Source: an uncultured Anaeromyxobacter sp. (GTDB taxonomy: Bacteria > Myxococcota > Myxococcia > Myxococcales > Anaeromyxobacteraceae). From it: a stretch of 43,173 nt of DNA. Below the pieces are notes generated by a model. The model saw only the letters and a list, made by a program, of their open reading frames with translations, ran no database searches and was not told the origin of the DNA. Positions 29,899 to 39,523 of the stretch are shown in pieces. A program made the translations under genes and the position numbers. Position 1 is the first letter of the stretch. Every line of letters begins with the position of its first letter. The DNA lies in NCBI GenBank assembly GCA_903874275.1, contig CAIQRS010000114.1, positions 1 through 43,173 on the forward strand. Direction: 5' to 3'.

Positions 29899-31727
29899 GG
29901 CGCGCCGGAACCCGGCTCCTCCTCCGTCCCTGGAGGTTCGGGTTCTCCCCCTTCCACGGTGGCCGGGCCGGCGGGATGCTCGCGGGCGAGCGGGTCGAGC
30001 GGCTCCGCCAGTGCCGCCGCCAGTTCGCCGTCGGTCAGCTGGTTCTGGACCCGCATCTTGGTCAGCACGTCGTCGATGCGGGCGTTCCACCAGGGCGTGA
30101 TCCCGGAGCGGTGGAGCCGCGCGTGGAACCTTCGCGGGCTCGGGACCACCGTGGCCAGGAAGGCCGACTCCCGTGCGGTGAGCGCGCGGGCGTCCTTCCC
30201 GAACCAGAACCGGGCCGCCTCCCCCACGCCGTAGACCTCCGGTCCCCACTCGGCGATGTTCAGGTAGATCTCGATGAGCCGCCCCTTGGAGAGGCTGGCC
30301 TCGAGGGCGATGGTCCCGAGCGCCTCGCGCACCTTGCGCGCGAGCGTCCGATCCGGCGAGAGGAACAGGTTCTTCGCGAGCTGCTGGGAGATGGTCGATG
30401 CACCCCGGACGCGGCTCCGGTCGGCGACGGCGTTCGCGATCTCGCGGAAGTCGAAGCCGCGGTGGCCGAAGAAGCCGGCGTCCTCGCTGGCCGTGACCGC
30501 CCGCACCAGGACCTGGGGGATCTCCGGGTAGGGGACGAAGGCGGGGTTGCCGGGTCCCACCGCGATGCGGCGCGGGCGCTCGCCCGGGCCGGGGTCGATG
30601 GGGGTCCACTCGAATCCGGAGGCGAGCCAGGAGGGAGGGGCGGCCCGCGCGGCCCGGCGCAGGTCGTCGAGGTCGAGCTCGACCTGGACATCCCAGTCAC
30701 CGCGGCGGGAGAGCGACCCGGCCACCGAGGCCCGGGCGGAGACGTTCCCGGAGACCCGGGGCGCGGTCGCCGGAGGACCCAGGTCGGGGGGAAGCGCCTC
30801 CACGAGGGAGCGCCAGGGGACGGCGGTGGCCCGCGCCGAGACGGAGAAGCGGGGCTCGATTCCCAGCAGGAGCTCCCCGTCCACCGACGCGGCGACCTCG
30901 CCGGATTCACCCAGGGTGACCTGGCCCCCTTCGAGGAGGAGACGCCTCGAGGGACCGGTCCAGGCGACCCGCCCCGACGCCCCCAGGGCCAGGGGGCCGA
31001 CCGGCGAGGGGCCGACCCGGGGTCCCTGGAAGGTGAGGTCGGTGGCGCGGAGCTCCAGGTCCGCCTCGACGCGGGAGCCGTCCGGCGCGCCCCGGCCCGA
31101 GCCCCGGACGGTGAGCAGCCCGGAGGCCGGCGCCGACGCGGGCCCGGCTGCGACGGCCGGGAGGTCGTCGGGGAGCGAGACCGCGCCCTCGACCTGGAAC
31201 GCGATGCCGTCCTCGCCTCGCCTCGCCGTCGCGTCGAGGTGCCCTCCGCCGGGGAGAGCCACCCGGAGCGCCACCGGGTCGCGGCCGTCGAACTCGACGA
31301 AGAGGTCGAACGGCCCCAGTTCCGTCCCCTCCCGGCCCGGCCAGGCTCGCACTCCGCGGAGCGCCACCGCCGCGGGCTCGACCCTGCCGGAGAGGAGGGC
31401 CCCGAGGCGGGGACGGACAACCACCCTCTCGGCCCTCAGGACCGGTCCACCGGGGCCGCGCCCCAGAACGGTCACGGGCGCGAGCCGGGCGCGGAGCAGG
31501 AGGTCGAGGCCAGCATCCCCGATCTCCACCGGCCCGAGACGCTTCTCGAGCGCTCTCCCGGCCCGTTCCCGGATGAGAGCGCGGCCAGCGGGGGAGTTGC
31601 CCCATGCGAGCACCCCGGCCCAGGCGACGACGACCAGCGAGCAGCCAAGCGCCCCCGCGACCGCCTGCCGGACGTGGCGCAGCCTGCCCGGGAGGGAGGA
31701 GGCGGGATGAGAGGGCTCGGTGGGCAC
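29883..31727 (-). CDS. GT51 peptidoglycan transglycosylase with AsmA-like N-terminal region
   Basis: 614 residues from ATG 31725-31727. A membrane helix (about 24-42) is followed by about 320 residues of beta-rich, AsmA-like repeats (for example [30 protein letters not shown]). The last 200 residues are a GT51 domain: catalytic Glu415 in [26 protein letters not shown] and [10 protein letters not shown]. There is no transpeptidase domain, so it polymerises glycan strands but cannot crosslink. The end is Pro/Glu-rich. A monofunctional GT51 is usually about 240 residues, so this is a fusion. It is convergent with infA. Confidence 0.9.
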   Translation of the reverse strand: MPTEPSHPASSLPGRLRHVRQAVAGALGCSLVVVAWAGVLAWGNSPAGRALIRERAGRALEKRLGPVEIGDAGLDLLLRARLAPVTVLGRGPGGPVLRAERVVVRPRLGALLSGRVEPAAVALRGVRAWPGREGTELGPFDLFVEFDGRDPVALRVALPGGGHLDATARRGEDGIAFQVEGAVSLPDDLPAVAAGPASAPASGLLTVRGSGRGAPDGSRVEADLELRATDLTFQGPRVGPSPVGPLALGASGRVAWTGPSRRLLLEGGQVTLGESGEVAASVDGELLLGIEPRFSVSARATAVPWRSLVEALPPDLGPPATAPRVSGNVSARASVAGSLSRRGDWDVQVELDLDDLRRAARAAPPSWLASGFEWTPIDPGPGERPRRIAVGPGNPAFVPYPEIPQVLVRAVTASEDAGFFGHRGFDFREIANAVADRSRVRGASTISQQLAKNLFLSPDRTLARKVREALGTIALEASLSKGRLIEIYLNIAEWGPEVYGVGEAARFWFGKDARALTARESAFLATVVPSPRRFHARLHRSGITPWWNARIDDVLTKMRVQNQLTDGELAAALAEPLDPLAREHPAGPATVEGGEPEPPGTEEEPGSGAPYLSR

Positions 31728-31835
31728 GGCGGCGGAATCTTGTCCCCGGGTCGGCGGGGGGTCAACGTTCGAGAATTCCGGAGGAACCGGCGAGCCCCAC
31801 CCCGGGGGCGTCTGTTATAGATTCCCCCTCCGTAG

Positions 31836-33107
31836 ATGAACCACCTCGGCCCCAGCCTGCGCCGTCGGCGCTACCGCTCCTGGACCGGCTGGCGACTGCT
31901 GGCCGGTGTGGCGGCGTCCCTTCTCCTGAACGCCCTCGTCCTCTGGCTGGTCGAGGCCGACTGGACCAAGCTGAAGTCCATGGCTTCGGAGGGGCCGCGC
32001 TCGGTGGCCATGTCGCCCCTCTCCGCGGACGCCTGGTCGGCCAACCGGCAGATCACGGACGGGAGCCGCCCGCCGCCGCCCGCCCAGGCCCCCGCTCCGG
32101 CGCCGCGCCCCGCCCCCGTGCCCCGCCCGACTCCGGTTCCGCCGCCTGGCCAGGCGCTGGCCCAGCAGGCGCCCCCGCCGCCGCAGTTGCCGGGGCAGGT
32201 GGTGGACGTCGCGCCCACGAACACGGACAAGCCCCCCAAGGACACCCGCTTCCTCGCCGAGAGCAGCAACACCGTCGAGAAGGAGACCATCTCCCGCTTC
32301 CGCAAGCTCGACTACGAGAAGGCCGCGCCGACGCCCACCCAGAACAGGGTGAAGGAGAAGTCGGCCGGGGCGCGCGAGGAGCAAGCCGCCCGGGATGCGG
32401 CCGCGGGCGCGGCCGGCGGGGACACCCGGAAGGCGGGTGCGCCAGGCAAGATGCCGGACGCGGCGCCGAAGCCGGCCCCGGACAAGCTCGCCATGGCGAC
32501 TTCGCCCGACGGGCGCATCGAGGCGAAGCAGCCCCCGATCGCGCCCGGCGCCGACCGCACGAAGACCCCGCTCGAGGAGCTGGGCGAGGGCGGGGACGGG
32601 GGGGAGGGCGCGGCGCGCCCCGGCGCCTCGGGCGGAAAGCCCATCCTCACGCCCTCGTCGGCGTTCTACGACAAGCTCACCGCCGCCCCGGCCCCCGACC
32701 ACGTCGAGGGAGTGGACGTCGGGGACGCCACCTTCCTCAACACGCGCGAGTGGAAGTTCGCGGGCTTCTTCAACCGGGTGAAGCAGAACGTGGCCGAGGT
32801 CTGGAACCCGATGGACGCGGCCCGGGTCAGGGATCCGACCGGGAACGTCTACTTCAACAAGGACCGGACCACGGTGCTGTCGGTGACCCTCAACCCGCAG
32901 GGGACGATCACCGAGATCAAGGTGGCCCGGTCGAGCGGTCTGGACTTCCTCGACCAGACGGCCATCGACGCCTTCGAGAAGGCGCAGCCCTTCGTGAACC
33001 CGCCCCCCGGCCTGGCCGACGCCCGCGGCGACATCCGCTTCACCTTCGGCTTCCACGTTTCAACCGGAGGTGGAGGCTTCAAGTTCTTCCGCGGGCCGGG
33101 TCAGTAG
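31836..33107 (+). CDS. TonB-like energy transducer with Pro/Lys-rich linker
   Basis: 423 residues from ATG 31836. A membrane helix (about 20-42) is followed by a Pro-rich stretch at 75-135 (PAPAPRPAPVPRPTPVPPPG), a long charged linker and a C-terminal TonB domain (about 335-423; VTLNPQGTITEIKVARSSGL, FVNPPPG). This layout is that of TonB and of myxobacterial AgmX/GltJ-type proteins that span the periplasm. No ExbB/ExbD genes are near. A TATAGA -10 box lies 15 bases ahead of the start, without a clear -35. It is divergent from the GT51 gene at 31727, and convergent with the beta-barrel gene 13 bases away. Confidence 0.87.
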   Translation: MNHLGPSLRRRRYRSWTGWRLLAGVAASLLLNALVLWLVEADWTKLKSMASEGPRSVAMSPLSADAWSANRQITDGSRPPPPAQAPAPAPRPAPVPRPTPVPPPGQALAQQAPPPPQLPGQVVDVAPTNTDKPPKDTRFLAESSNTVEKETISRFRKLDYEKAAPTPTQNRVKEKSAGAREEQAARDAAAGAAGGDTRKAGAPGKMPDAAPKPAPDKLAMATSPDGRIEAKQPPIAPGADRTKTPLEELGEGGDGGEGAARPGASGGKPILTPSSAFYDKLTAAPAPDHVEGVDVGDATFLNTREWKFAGFFNRVKQNVAEVWNPMDAARVRDPTGNVYFNKDRTTVLSVTLNPQGTITEIKVARSSGLDFLDQTAIDAFEKAQPFVNPPPGLADARGDIRFTFGFHVSTGGGGFKFFRGPGQ

Positions 33108-33120
33108 GGTCTGCCGACTG

Positions 33121-33816
33121 CTACAGGTTCACGGTTCCCTTCAGGCCGATCTGCAGCCATCCGTGGAACGAGCGGAATTCGGAAGCGACGGGAGAGGTCA
33201 CGTCATCCACGACCGGAGGAACGGGGGGGACGATGGAGGTGTTCGTCAGCGTCCCGGACTTGCTCGAGTAGCTCCCGCCGTAGAACCCCACGTAGGGGCC
33301 GAGGGCAAAGGTCCGGGAGACGTTCCAGTCGAGCCCGGCCTGGACGTTGAAGTACTCCCATCCACTGTAGGTCACGGCGGCGCTGGCCTCGGAAGTGTCG
33401 TTGGCCGTGGCCACCGAGAAGTGGGTCCACTCCCACCCGGTGCCCAGGCTCACCCAGGGGTTCAGCGTTCGATCGGGAAGGAATCCGTACACGGCCTCCA
33501 CCCCGGCCCGCATGTCGTACGCGGAGCAGGTCATGCCGTTCGTGCAGAACCGCTTGGCGACGAAGGCCGGCCCGTATTGAAAGTAGATGCCGGCGGAGAA
33601 GTTCGGGCTGAAACGGTAGCGCCCCGCCACCTCGAGGGGGATCGCCCCCGACCAGAAATTGCTCATGGCTCCGAAGTAGGGATCCTCTCCGAACTTCGCA
33701 AGGTCGCCAACTGGCAACGCGTAGCCCACCTTGAGGTCGATGGAGACCTGGGCCTCCGCCGGGAACGCGAGCGAGAGCCCCGCCGCCAACGCCACTGCAC
33801 CGATGATCCTCTTCAT
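33121..33816 (-). CDS. Outer-membrane beta-barrel protein
   Basis: 231 residues from ATG 33814-33816, with AGGAGA 6 bases upstream. The signal peptide MKRIIGAVALAAGLSLAFPA is cut after AEA. The mature part has alternating aromatic strands (YFGAMSNFWSGAIPLEVAGRY, GIYFQYGPAF, VSLGTGWEWTHFSV) and a C-terminal strand ending HGWLQIGLKGTVNL. It resembles an eight-stranded OmpA/OmpW-like barrel. Two Cys in the third strand-loop region (FCTNGMTC) may form a loop disulphide. It is convergent with the TonB-like gene. Function unknown. Confidence 0.88.
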   Translation of the reverse strand: MKRIIGAVALAAGLSLAFPAEAQVSIDLKVGYALPVGDLAKFGEDPYFGAMSNFWSGAIPLEVAGRYRFSPNFSAGIYFQYGPAFVAKRFCTNGMTCSAYDMRAGVEAVYGFLPDRTLNPWVSLGTGWEWTHFSVATANDTSEASAAVTYSGWEYFNVQAGLDWNVSRTFALGPYVGFYGGSYSSKSGTLTNTSIVPPVPPVVDDVTSPVASEFRSFHGWLQIGLKGTVNL

Positions 33817-33990
33817 GTTCGCGCTCTCCTGGTGCGGGACCCGCCGGCGCGGGAGCCCGGGTTGCCTCCATGGCGTTCGACAGCCTGCCACAAAAACGCG
33901 AGCCGTCCAGGCCCCCCGATCAGAAAGAAGGAAAGAACCCCCCACGAACATGGCTCTTCCATGCGGTTCGGGCGAATGGCGAAGTGCGAG

Positions 33991-35559
33991 CTATTCGACC
34001 TTCATCCCCGGAGTCCAGCGCAGGACCGGCTTGCGTGCGGCCCGGGTCTCGTCGAGCCGGGCCCGGACGGTCTTCCGGGGCGCCGCCTTGAGCGCCTCGG
34101 GGTCGGCCTTCGCCTCGGCGGCGATGGCGCGCATGGCGGCGACGAACTGGTCGAGCGTCTCCTTCGACTCGGTCTCGGTGGGCTCGATCATGATGGCCCC
34201 GTGGACCACCAGCGGGAAGTAGACCGTGGGTGGATGGGACCCGTGGTCGATGAGCCGCTTGGCGATGTCCATGGTGGAGACGCCGGCCTCCTTCTGGAGC
34301 TTGTCGTCGAAGACCACCTCGTGGAGGGTATCGGTCTGGTAGGGCAGGTTGTAGTGCCCCGAGAGCTCGGCCCGCACGTAGTTGGCGTTCAGCACGGCGA
34401 GCTCGCCCACGCGCCGCAGCCCCTCGGGACCGAGCTCGCGGATGAGCGCCCAGGCGCGGACGAACATGCCCATGTTGCCCCAGAACTCGCGGATCTTCCC
34501 GATGGTCCGGGGCCGCTCGGCCGGATCGGTGACCAGCCGGTAGGTCTCGCCCTCCTTCACCACCACCGGGAGCGGCATGAAGGGCAGGAGCGCGTCCACC
34601 ACCCCCACCGGCCCGGAGCCGGGGCCTCCGCCGCCGTGGGGCGTGGCGAAGGTCTTGTGCAGGTTGTACTGCATGACGTCGAACCCCATGTCGCCGGGAC
34701 GGGCCACGCCCAGGATCGCGTTGAAGTTCGCGCCGTCCCCGTACACCAGGCCGCCCTTGGCGTGCACGATGGCGGCGATCTCGGCGATGTGGCTCTCGAA
34801 GATGCCCAGGGTATTGGGGTTGGTGATCATGATGGCGGCGACGTCCTCGTCCATCGCCCTGGCCACCGTCTCCGGGTGGAGCCGGCCGTCGGGGCCGCTC
34901 TCCAGGGTCACCGTGGAGTAGCCGTTGAAGGCCGCCGAGGCAGGGTTGGTCCCGTGGGCGGTGTCGGGGATGAGCACCTTGTGGCGCGGGTTGCCCCGGG
35001 CCACGTGGTAGGCCCGGATCATCATGAGGCCGCAGAGCTCGCCCTGCGCGCCGGCGGCCGGCGACATGACCGAGGCCGGGAAGCCGGCGATCTCGGAGAG
35101 GGCCCGCTCCAGCTTCCAGATGAGCTCGAGCGCCCCCTGGCTCATCGAGCCGGGGAGCAGCGGGTGGGCGCCGGCGAAGCCGGGGAGGCGCGCCAGGGCC
35201 TCGCTCGACTTGGGGTTGTACTTCATGGTGCAGGAGCCGAGCGGGTAGAACCCGGTGTCGATGCCCCAGTTCCACTGGGAGAGGCGGGTGAAGTGACGGA
35301 CCACCTCCAGCTCGGCCATCTCGGGCATGCCGGCGATCTCGCCGCGCAGCAGGGCGGCCGGGATCTCGGCGGCCGGGTCGGAGCCTTCGGGGACGGCGGG
35401 CAACGAGATCGCGCAGCGTCCCGGAGAGCCCTGCTCGAACACCAGCGGCTCCTCCACGGCCAGGCCACGGGTGGCGCCCATGAGCCCCGTGTCCTGCGGG
35501 TCGGCGCCGCTGCCGGCGCCCTTCTCCATGCTGGGCTTCCAGCCGGTCGGGTTGGCCAT
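33991..35559 (-). CDS. gcvPB: Glycine dehydrogenase (P-protein) subunit 2
   Basis: 522 residues from ATG 35557-35559, with GAGGGG 6 bases upstream. The PLP-binding Lys302 lies in QYNLHKTFATPHGGG, and the segments PLGSCTMKYNPK, AHGTNPASAAF and YGDGANFNAI are typical of the catalytic P half. It decarboxylates glycine and passes the aminomethyl group to the lipoyl arm of GcvH. It starts 2 bases after the gcvPA stop. An upstream in-frame stretch that extends the open frame to 37248 has no P-protein residues and is non-coding in that frame. Confidence 0.96.
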   Translation of the reverse strand: MANPTGWKPSMEKGAGSGADPQDTGLMGATRGLAVEEPLVFEQGSPGRCAISLPAVPEGSDPAAEIPAALLRGEIAGMPEMAELEVVRHFTRLSQWNWGIDTGFYPLGSCTMKYNPKSSEALARLPGFAGAHPLLPGSMSQGALELIWKLERALSEIAGFPASVMSPAAGAQGELCGLMMIRAYHVARGNPRHKVLIPDTAHGTNPASAAFNGYSTVTLESGPDGRLHPETVARAMDEDVAAIMITNPNTLGIFESHIAEIAAIVHAKGGLVYGDGANFNAILGVARPGDMGFDVMQYNLHKTFATPHGGGGPGSGPVGVVDALLPFMPLPVVVKEGETYRLVTDPAERPRTIGKIREFWGNMGMFVRAWALIRELGPEGLRRVGELAVLNANYVRAELSGHYNLPYQTDTLHEVVFDDKLQKEAGVSTMDIAKRLIDHGSHPPTVYFPLVVHGAIMIEPTETESKETLDQFVAAMRAIAAEAKADPEALKAAPRKTVRARLDETRAARKPVLRWTPGMKVE

Positions 35560-35561
35560 GT

Positions 35562-36896
35562 CTATCCCCTCACCGACTGCGCGAAGAGCTCGATGAGCTC
35601 GGGGGTGTGCAGCTCGGTGGCGACGCTGAGGAGCGCGCCCTTCATCCTGGGGTCGGGGTACCAGCGGGAGAGCGGGACCCCGGCGGCGATGCCCTTCCTG
35701 GCCAGCCGCTCCACCACCGCGGCGGCGTCGCCGACCTCGAAGGCGGCCTCGTTGAAGGTGGGTCCGGAGAAGCAGAGGCCGAATCCGGCGCGCTTCATGG
35801 CGTCGCGGAGCTGCCGGCCCCGGGCGTGGTTCAGGCGCGCCAGGTGGGCCAGCCCGGACTTCCCGAGCAGCGAGAGGTGGATGGTGGCGGCGAGCGCCGC
35901 CAGCCCGGCGTTGGTGCAGATGTTGGACGTGGCCTTCTCGCGCCGGATGTGCTGCTCGCGGGTGGAGAGGGTGAGGACGAAGCCGCGGCGGCCGTTGCGG
36001 TCCACGGTGGCGCCGGCCACGCGGCCCGGCATCTGCCGGACCAGCCCCTCGCGGATGGCCAGGAACCCCGGTGCGGGCCCCCCGAAGTTGAGGCCGTTCC
36101 CGAAGCTCTGCAGCGTCCCCACCGCCACGTCGGCGCCCAGCGCGCCGGGAGCCTGCAGGAGGCCGAGCGACACCGCCTCGGAGGTGACGGAGATGGCCAG
36201 CGCGCCGCCGCGCTTCGCGATGGCGGCGGCCTCGGGCAGCGCGTCGATCACGCCGAAGAAGTTGGGGTAGCCGATGACCACCGCGGCCGTCCGGTCGTCC
36301 ACCGCCGCGTCGAGCGCGGCCAGATCGGTGCGGCCGTCGGCGCCATGGGGGACGGTGACGATCTCGTCGCCGGTGGAGGCCAGGTAGGTGGCCAGCACCT
36401 TGCGGTACTCGGGGTGGAGGGCGGCGCTCACCACCACCTTGCCGCGGCCGGTGGCCCGGGTGGCGAGCAGGACCGCCTCGGCGGTGGCCGAGGCGCCGTC
36501 GTACATGGAGGCGTTGGAGATCTCGAGCCCGGTCAGCAGGGTCACGAAGGTCTGCCACTCGAAGAGGGCCTGCAGCGTGCCCTGGGCGATCTCCGGCTGG
36601 TAAGGGGTGTAGGCGGTGAAGAACTCGCCGCGCAGGAGCAGCTGGTCCACCACCGGTGGGACGTGGTGCGCGTAGGCGCCGGCCCCCACGAAGGGCGGGT
36701 GCTCGGTCCGGTTCCGCGCCGCCAGGCGCTGGAACTCGGAGAGGAGCGACACCTCGTCGGTCGCCGCCGGGACGTCGAGCGGCCGCGCCAGGCGGAGCCC
36801 CTCGGGGATGGAGCGGAACAGCTCGGAGATGGACGACACCCCGCAGACGTCCAGCATCTGCCGGACGTCCCCGGGGGTGTGGGGATGGTAGCGCAA
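35562..36896 (-). CDS. gcvPA: Glycine dehydrogenase (P-protein) subunit 1
   Basis: 444 residues from TTG 36894-36896, with AGGAG 6 bases upstream. The N-terminus [18 protein letters not shown] and the segments [39 protein letters not shown] and [13 protein letters not shown] are typical of the first half of the split P-protein. It has the aminotransferase fold but no PLP Lys and pairs with GcvPB. It lies 3 bases after gcvH. Confidence 0.96.
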   Translation of the reverse strand: MRYHPHTPGDVRQMLDVCGVSSISELFRSIPEGLRLARPLDVPAATDEVSLLSEFQRLAARNRTEHPPFVGAGAYAHHVPPVVDQLLLRGEFFTAYTPYQPEIAQGTLQALFEWQTFVTLLTGLEISNASMYDGASATAEAVLLATRATGRGKVVVSAALHPEYRKVLATYLASTGDEIVTVPHGADGRTDLAALDAAVDDRTAAVVIGYPNFFGVIDALPEAAAIAKRGGALAISVTSEAVSLGLLQAPGALGADVAVGTLQSFGNGLNFGGPAPGFLAIREGLVRQMPGRVAGATVDRNGRRGFVLTLSTREQHIRREKATSNICTNAGLAALAATIHLSLLGKSGLAHLARLNHARGRQLRDAMKRAGFGLCFSGPTFNEAAFEVGDAAAVVERLARKGIAAGVPLSRWYPDPRMKGALLSVATELHTPELIELFAQSVRG

Positions 36897-36899
36897 GGT

Positions 36900-37289
36900 C
36901 TACTCCTGCTCTTCCTCGACGAACTTCCGGTAGGCGGCGGCGTCCAGGAGCTCGGCGAGCTCCTTCGGGTCGGAGGCCTCCACGACGATCATCCAGCCCT
37001 CCTCGTAGGGGTCCTCGTTGACCGTCTCGGGGGCGTCCACGAGCGGGCCGTTCACCTCGATCACCTTGCCGGTGACCGGGGCGAAGAGGTCGGAGACGGC
37101 CTTGGTGGACTCGACCACGCCGAAGGTCTCGCCCTTCTTCACCACGTCGCCGACGTCGGGGAGCTCGACGTAGACCACGTCCCCCAGCTGGTCCTGCGCG
37201 AAGTCGGTGATGCCCACCGTCACCTTGGCGCCCTGGACGCTGGCCCACTCGTGGTCGCGGGTGTACTTCAGATCGTCGGGGAAGTTCAT
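36900..37289 (-). CDS. gcvH: Glycine cleavage system H protein
   Basis: 129 residues from ATG 37287-37289. The lipoylation site is Lys63 in GVVESTKAVSD, and the motif DHEWASV near the N-terminus is typical. It shuttles the aminomethyl group between P, T and L proteins. An upstream ATG (37293-37295) overlaps the gcvT stop as ATGA, but the GAGG site is only 3 bases from it and 8 bases from the chosen start. The lipoamide dehydrogenase gene is not in the window. Confidence 0.96.
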   Translation of the reverse strand: MNFPDDLKYTRDHEWASVQGAKVTVGITDFAQDQLGDVVYVELPDVGDVVKKGETFGVVESTKAVSDLFAPVTGKVIEVNGPLVDAPETVNEDPYEEGWMIVVEASDPKELAELLDAAAYRKFVEEEQE

Positions 37290-37291
37290 GG

Positions 37292-38374
37292 TCATTTCCT
37301 CGTGTAGAAGGGCGTCTTCACAACCTGTGCAGCTGCGGGCCGGCCCCGGATGTCCACCGCGAAGGTGGAGCCCTCCGCGGCCAGCGCGGGCGGGACGAAG
37401 GCCAGCCCGATGGAGGTTTTCACGGTGGGTGACTTGGTCCCGCTGGCCACCACCCCGACCTTCTTGCCGTCGTGGAGCACGTCGAAGCCGTGGCGGGCGA
37501 TGCCCGGATCGGTGAGGACGAAGCCCACCAGCTTGCGGGGCAGGCCGGCCGCCTTCTGGCGGAGCAGGGCGTCGCGGCCGATGAAGTCGCCCTTGTCGAG
37601 CTTGACCACCCAGCCCAGGCCGGCCTCGAGCGGGGTGGTGGCGTCGTCCATGTCGTTGCCGTAGAGCCGGTAGGCCACCTCGAGCCGCAGCGTGTCGCGG
37701 GCCCCCAGCCCGGCCGGGACCAGCCCCTCGGCCTTTCCGGCGTCCATGAGCGCCTTCCAGAGCTTCACCCCGAGCGCCGGGCGGCAGAAGAGCTCGAAGC
37801 CGTCCTCGCCGGTGTAGCCGGTGCGGGCGATGGTGCAGGGCACGCCGGCCACGTCGCCGTCCACGAAGTGGAAGGTCTTGAGCTTCGCCAGGTCGGCGCC
37901 GGTGAGGGGCTGGAGGATGGCCTGGGCCCGGGGCCCCTGCAGTGCCAGCTGGACCCAGTCGTCCGACTCGTTGGCCACCTGCGCTCCGCCGGCGTGGTCG
38001 CGCAGCCACTCGTAGTCCTTCTGGCGGTTCCCGGCGTTGACGCAGACCAGTAGATCTTCGGCCGAGCGACGGTAGATCACCACGTCGTCCACGATGCCGC
38101 CGTCCTCGCGGCACAGGCAGCCGTACTGGGCCTGGCCGTCGGCCACGCGGGCGAGGTCGTTCGTGAAGACCCGGTTGAGCGCCTCGAGCGCCCTGGGGCC
38201 GCGGAAGACCACCTCGCCCATGTGGGAGACGTCGAAGAGGCCGGCGCGGGTGCGCACCGCCTCGTGCTCGTCGAGGAGGCCCGAGTACTGGACCGGCATG
38301 TCCCAGCCGGCGAACTCGACCATCCGGGCGCCGGATTGCACGTGTACGTCGTGGAGCGGGGTACGCTTCGCCAT
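37292..38374 (-). CDS. gcvT: Aminomethyltransferase (T-protein)
   Basis: About 360 residues from ATG 38372-38374; GTG 38381-38383 would add three residues. The motifs MPVQYSGLLDEHEAVR, DVSHMGEVVFRG, GYTGEDGFELF and GLGARDTLRLE match GcvT. It transfers the methylene group to tetrahydrofolate and frees ammonia. It is first in the gcv operon, 24-32 bases from the expected transcription start of a strong promoter (38406-38433). Confidence 0.96.
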   Translation of the reverse strand: MAKRTPLHDVHVQSGARMVEFAGWDMPVQYSGLLDEHEAVRTRAGLFDVSHMGEVVFRGPRALEALNRVFTNDLARVADGQAQYGCLCREDGGIVDDVVIYRRSAEDLLVCVNAGNRQKDYEWLRDHAGGAQVANESDDWVQLALQGPRAQAILQPLTGADLAKLKTFHFVDGDVAGVPCTIARTGYTGEDGFELFCRPALGVKLWKALMDAGKAEGLVPAGLGARDTLRLEVAYRLYGNDMDDATTPLEAGLGWVVKLDKGDFIGRDALLRQKAAGLPRKLVGFVLTDPGIARHGFDVLHDGKKVGVVASGTKSPTVKTSIGLAFVPPALAAEGSTFAVDIRGRPAAAQVVKTPFYTRK

Positions 38375-38405
38375 CTGGGCCACCGGGGGAGGGGAGGGCG
38401 GCGGA

Positions 38406-38433
38406 ATTGTATCGGCCGTCCCCCGAGGGTCAA
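38406..38433 (-). promoter_or_regulatory. Promoter of the gcv operon
   Basis: On the minus strand: TTGACC, a 16-base spacer, then TACAAT. The expected start is about 25 bases ahead of gcvT, too short a leader for a glycine riboswitch. The -35 region reaches to within 5 bases of the stop of the upstream gene. Confidence 0.75.
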
Positions 38434-38437
38434 GGCA

Positions 38438-39523
38438 TCATGGAGGGCAGGTCACCGGCCGGCACGGGCCCCGTGCAGGGGCCGAGCAGCACTGGATGTT
38501 CCTGCCCGACTCGTCGAGGAAGCGATACGACCAGGCGCCCCCGGCCGCCACCTCGAGGAGCCCGAAGCCGGGCCGGGTGGTGGCGAAGAGGAGGCGGGCG
38601 CCGGGCGCCGAGACGGCGGTGAACCGCTCGTCCGGGCGGTCGCGGGAACCGCTGGCCGAGATGAAGACGTCGTGGCCGGAGGGAGCCCGGAGGTGCTCGA
38701 GCTGGTGCTCGTGGCCGGCCAACCAGCCGGCGATGGGCCCGGCGGCCGTCTCGATGCGCTTCACCCTGGCCAGGTACTCGGCGGTCGCGTCGGCGCGGTG
38801 CTCCCCGGCCGAGGCGCTCGGGTGGTGGGCCACGATGAAGCAGAGCCGCTCCTTGCAGGGGCGTGCGGCCTCGGTCACGAAGGCGACCTCGTCGTCGAAG
38901 GAGAAGCCGCCGTAGTCGCGCTTGATGAGGTTGGAGTCGATGCCGATGAACCGCACCGGCCCGCGGTCCTCGACCCAGTGGCGGCCGGGCATGGACCAGC
39001 GCGGCGACCGGTGGGCGACCGAGAGGCAGGCGCGCCGCCGGGCGATCACCCGCGCCTCTCCCCCCGAGGCGCAGGTTCCCATGGCCGCCACGTCGTGGTT
39101 TCCCAGGGTGAGAAGCACCGGGACCGGCTTGCCGTCCCGCACCACGCCGGCGAGCGGCCTCTCGAAGAGCTTCTCGAAGGACGGATCCGCGGGCGGCACG
39201 TAGCCGGGCGCGACCGTGTTCTGGTCGGGGCCGAAGGCGCACCTCTCCGCCCCGGGCAGGACCGGGTCGGGGCCGCACTCGTAAACGTTGTCCCCGGGGT
39301 GGAGAATCAGATCCACCGGCAGTGCCCGCGAGGTGGCCGCCATGGCCTCGGCCACCTTGCCCTGCAGGCGGGTGTCGTCGCCGAAGTCCGCGATGTGGAT
39401 GGCCCGGAAGACGACCGGGGCCGGGGCGGGCGCGGGTCCGAGCGGCTCCGGGCGAAGCACGAAGTCGGACCCCTGCGTGCAGGATGCAGCCAGGAGGAGC
39501 GCCGCGGCGACCACGATCCTCAT
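38438..39523 (-). CDS. Metallophosphoesterase lipoprotein
   Basis: 361 residues from ATG 39521-39523. The lipobox LLAASC gives lipidation at Cys15. The calcineurin-like metal sites are all present: [27 protein letters not shown] and [10 protein letters not shown]. It resembles acid/purple phosphatase-like extracytoplasmic enzymes; the substrate is unknown. Its start overlaps the folD stop (39520-39523, ATGA), so it is coupled to folD, yet it lies outside the cytoplasm. Confidence 0.88.
   Translation of the reverse strand: MRIVVAAALLLAASCTQGSDFVLRPEPLGPAPAPAPVVFRAIHIADFGDDTRLQGKVAEAMAATSRALPVDLILHPGDNVYECGPDPVLPGAERCAFGPDQNTVAPGYVPPADPSFEKLFERPLAGVVRDGKPVPVLLTLGNHDVAAMGTCASGGEARVIARRRACLSVAHRSPRWSMPGRHWVEDRGPVRFIGIDSNLIKRDYGGFSFDDEVAFVTEAARPCKERLCFIVAHHPSASAGEHRADATAEYLARVKRIETAAGPIAGWLAGHEHQLEHLRAPSGHDVFISASGSRDRPDERFTAVSAPGARLLFATTRPGFGLLEVAAGGAWSYRFLDESGRNIQCCSAPARGPCRPVTCPP

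Noticed and set aside
33070-36270. Open plus-strand frame of 1066 codons over gcv genes
   Set aside because: Antisense to gcvPA and gcvPB, which are unmistakable.
35560-37248. Extension of gcvPB to a protein of 1085 residues
   Set aside because: The added part overlaps gcvPA and gcvH in another frame and has no P-protein residues; ATG 35559 has a good ribosome binding site.
38384-38437. Glycine riboswitch ahead of gcvT
   Set aside because: Only about 55 bases separate gcvT and the upstream stop, too short for an aptamer.
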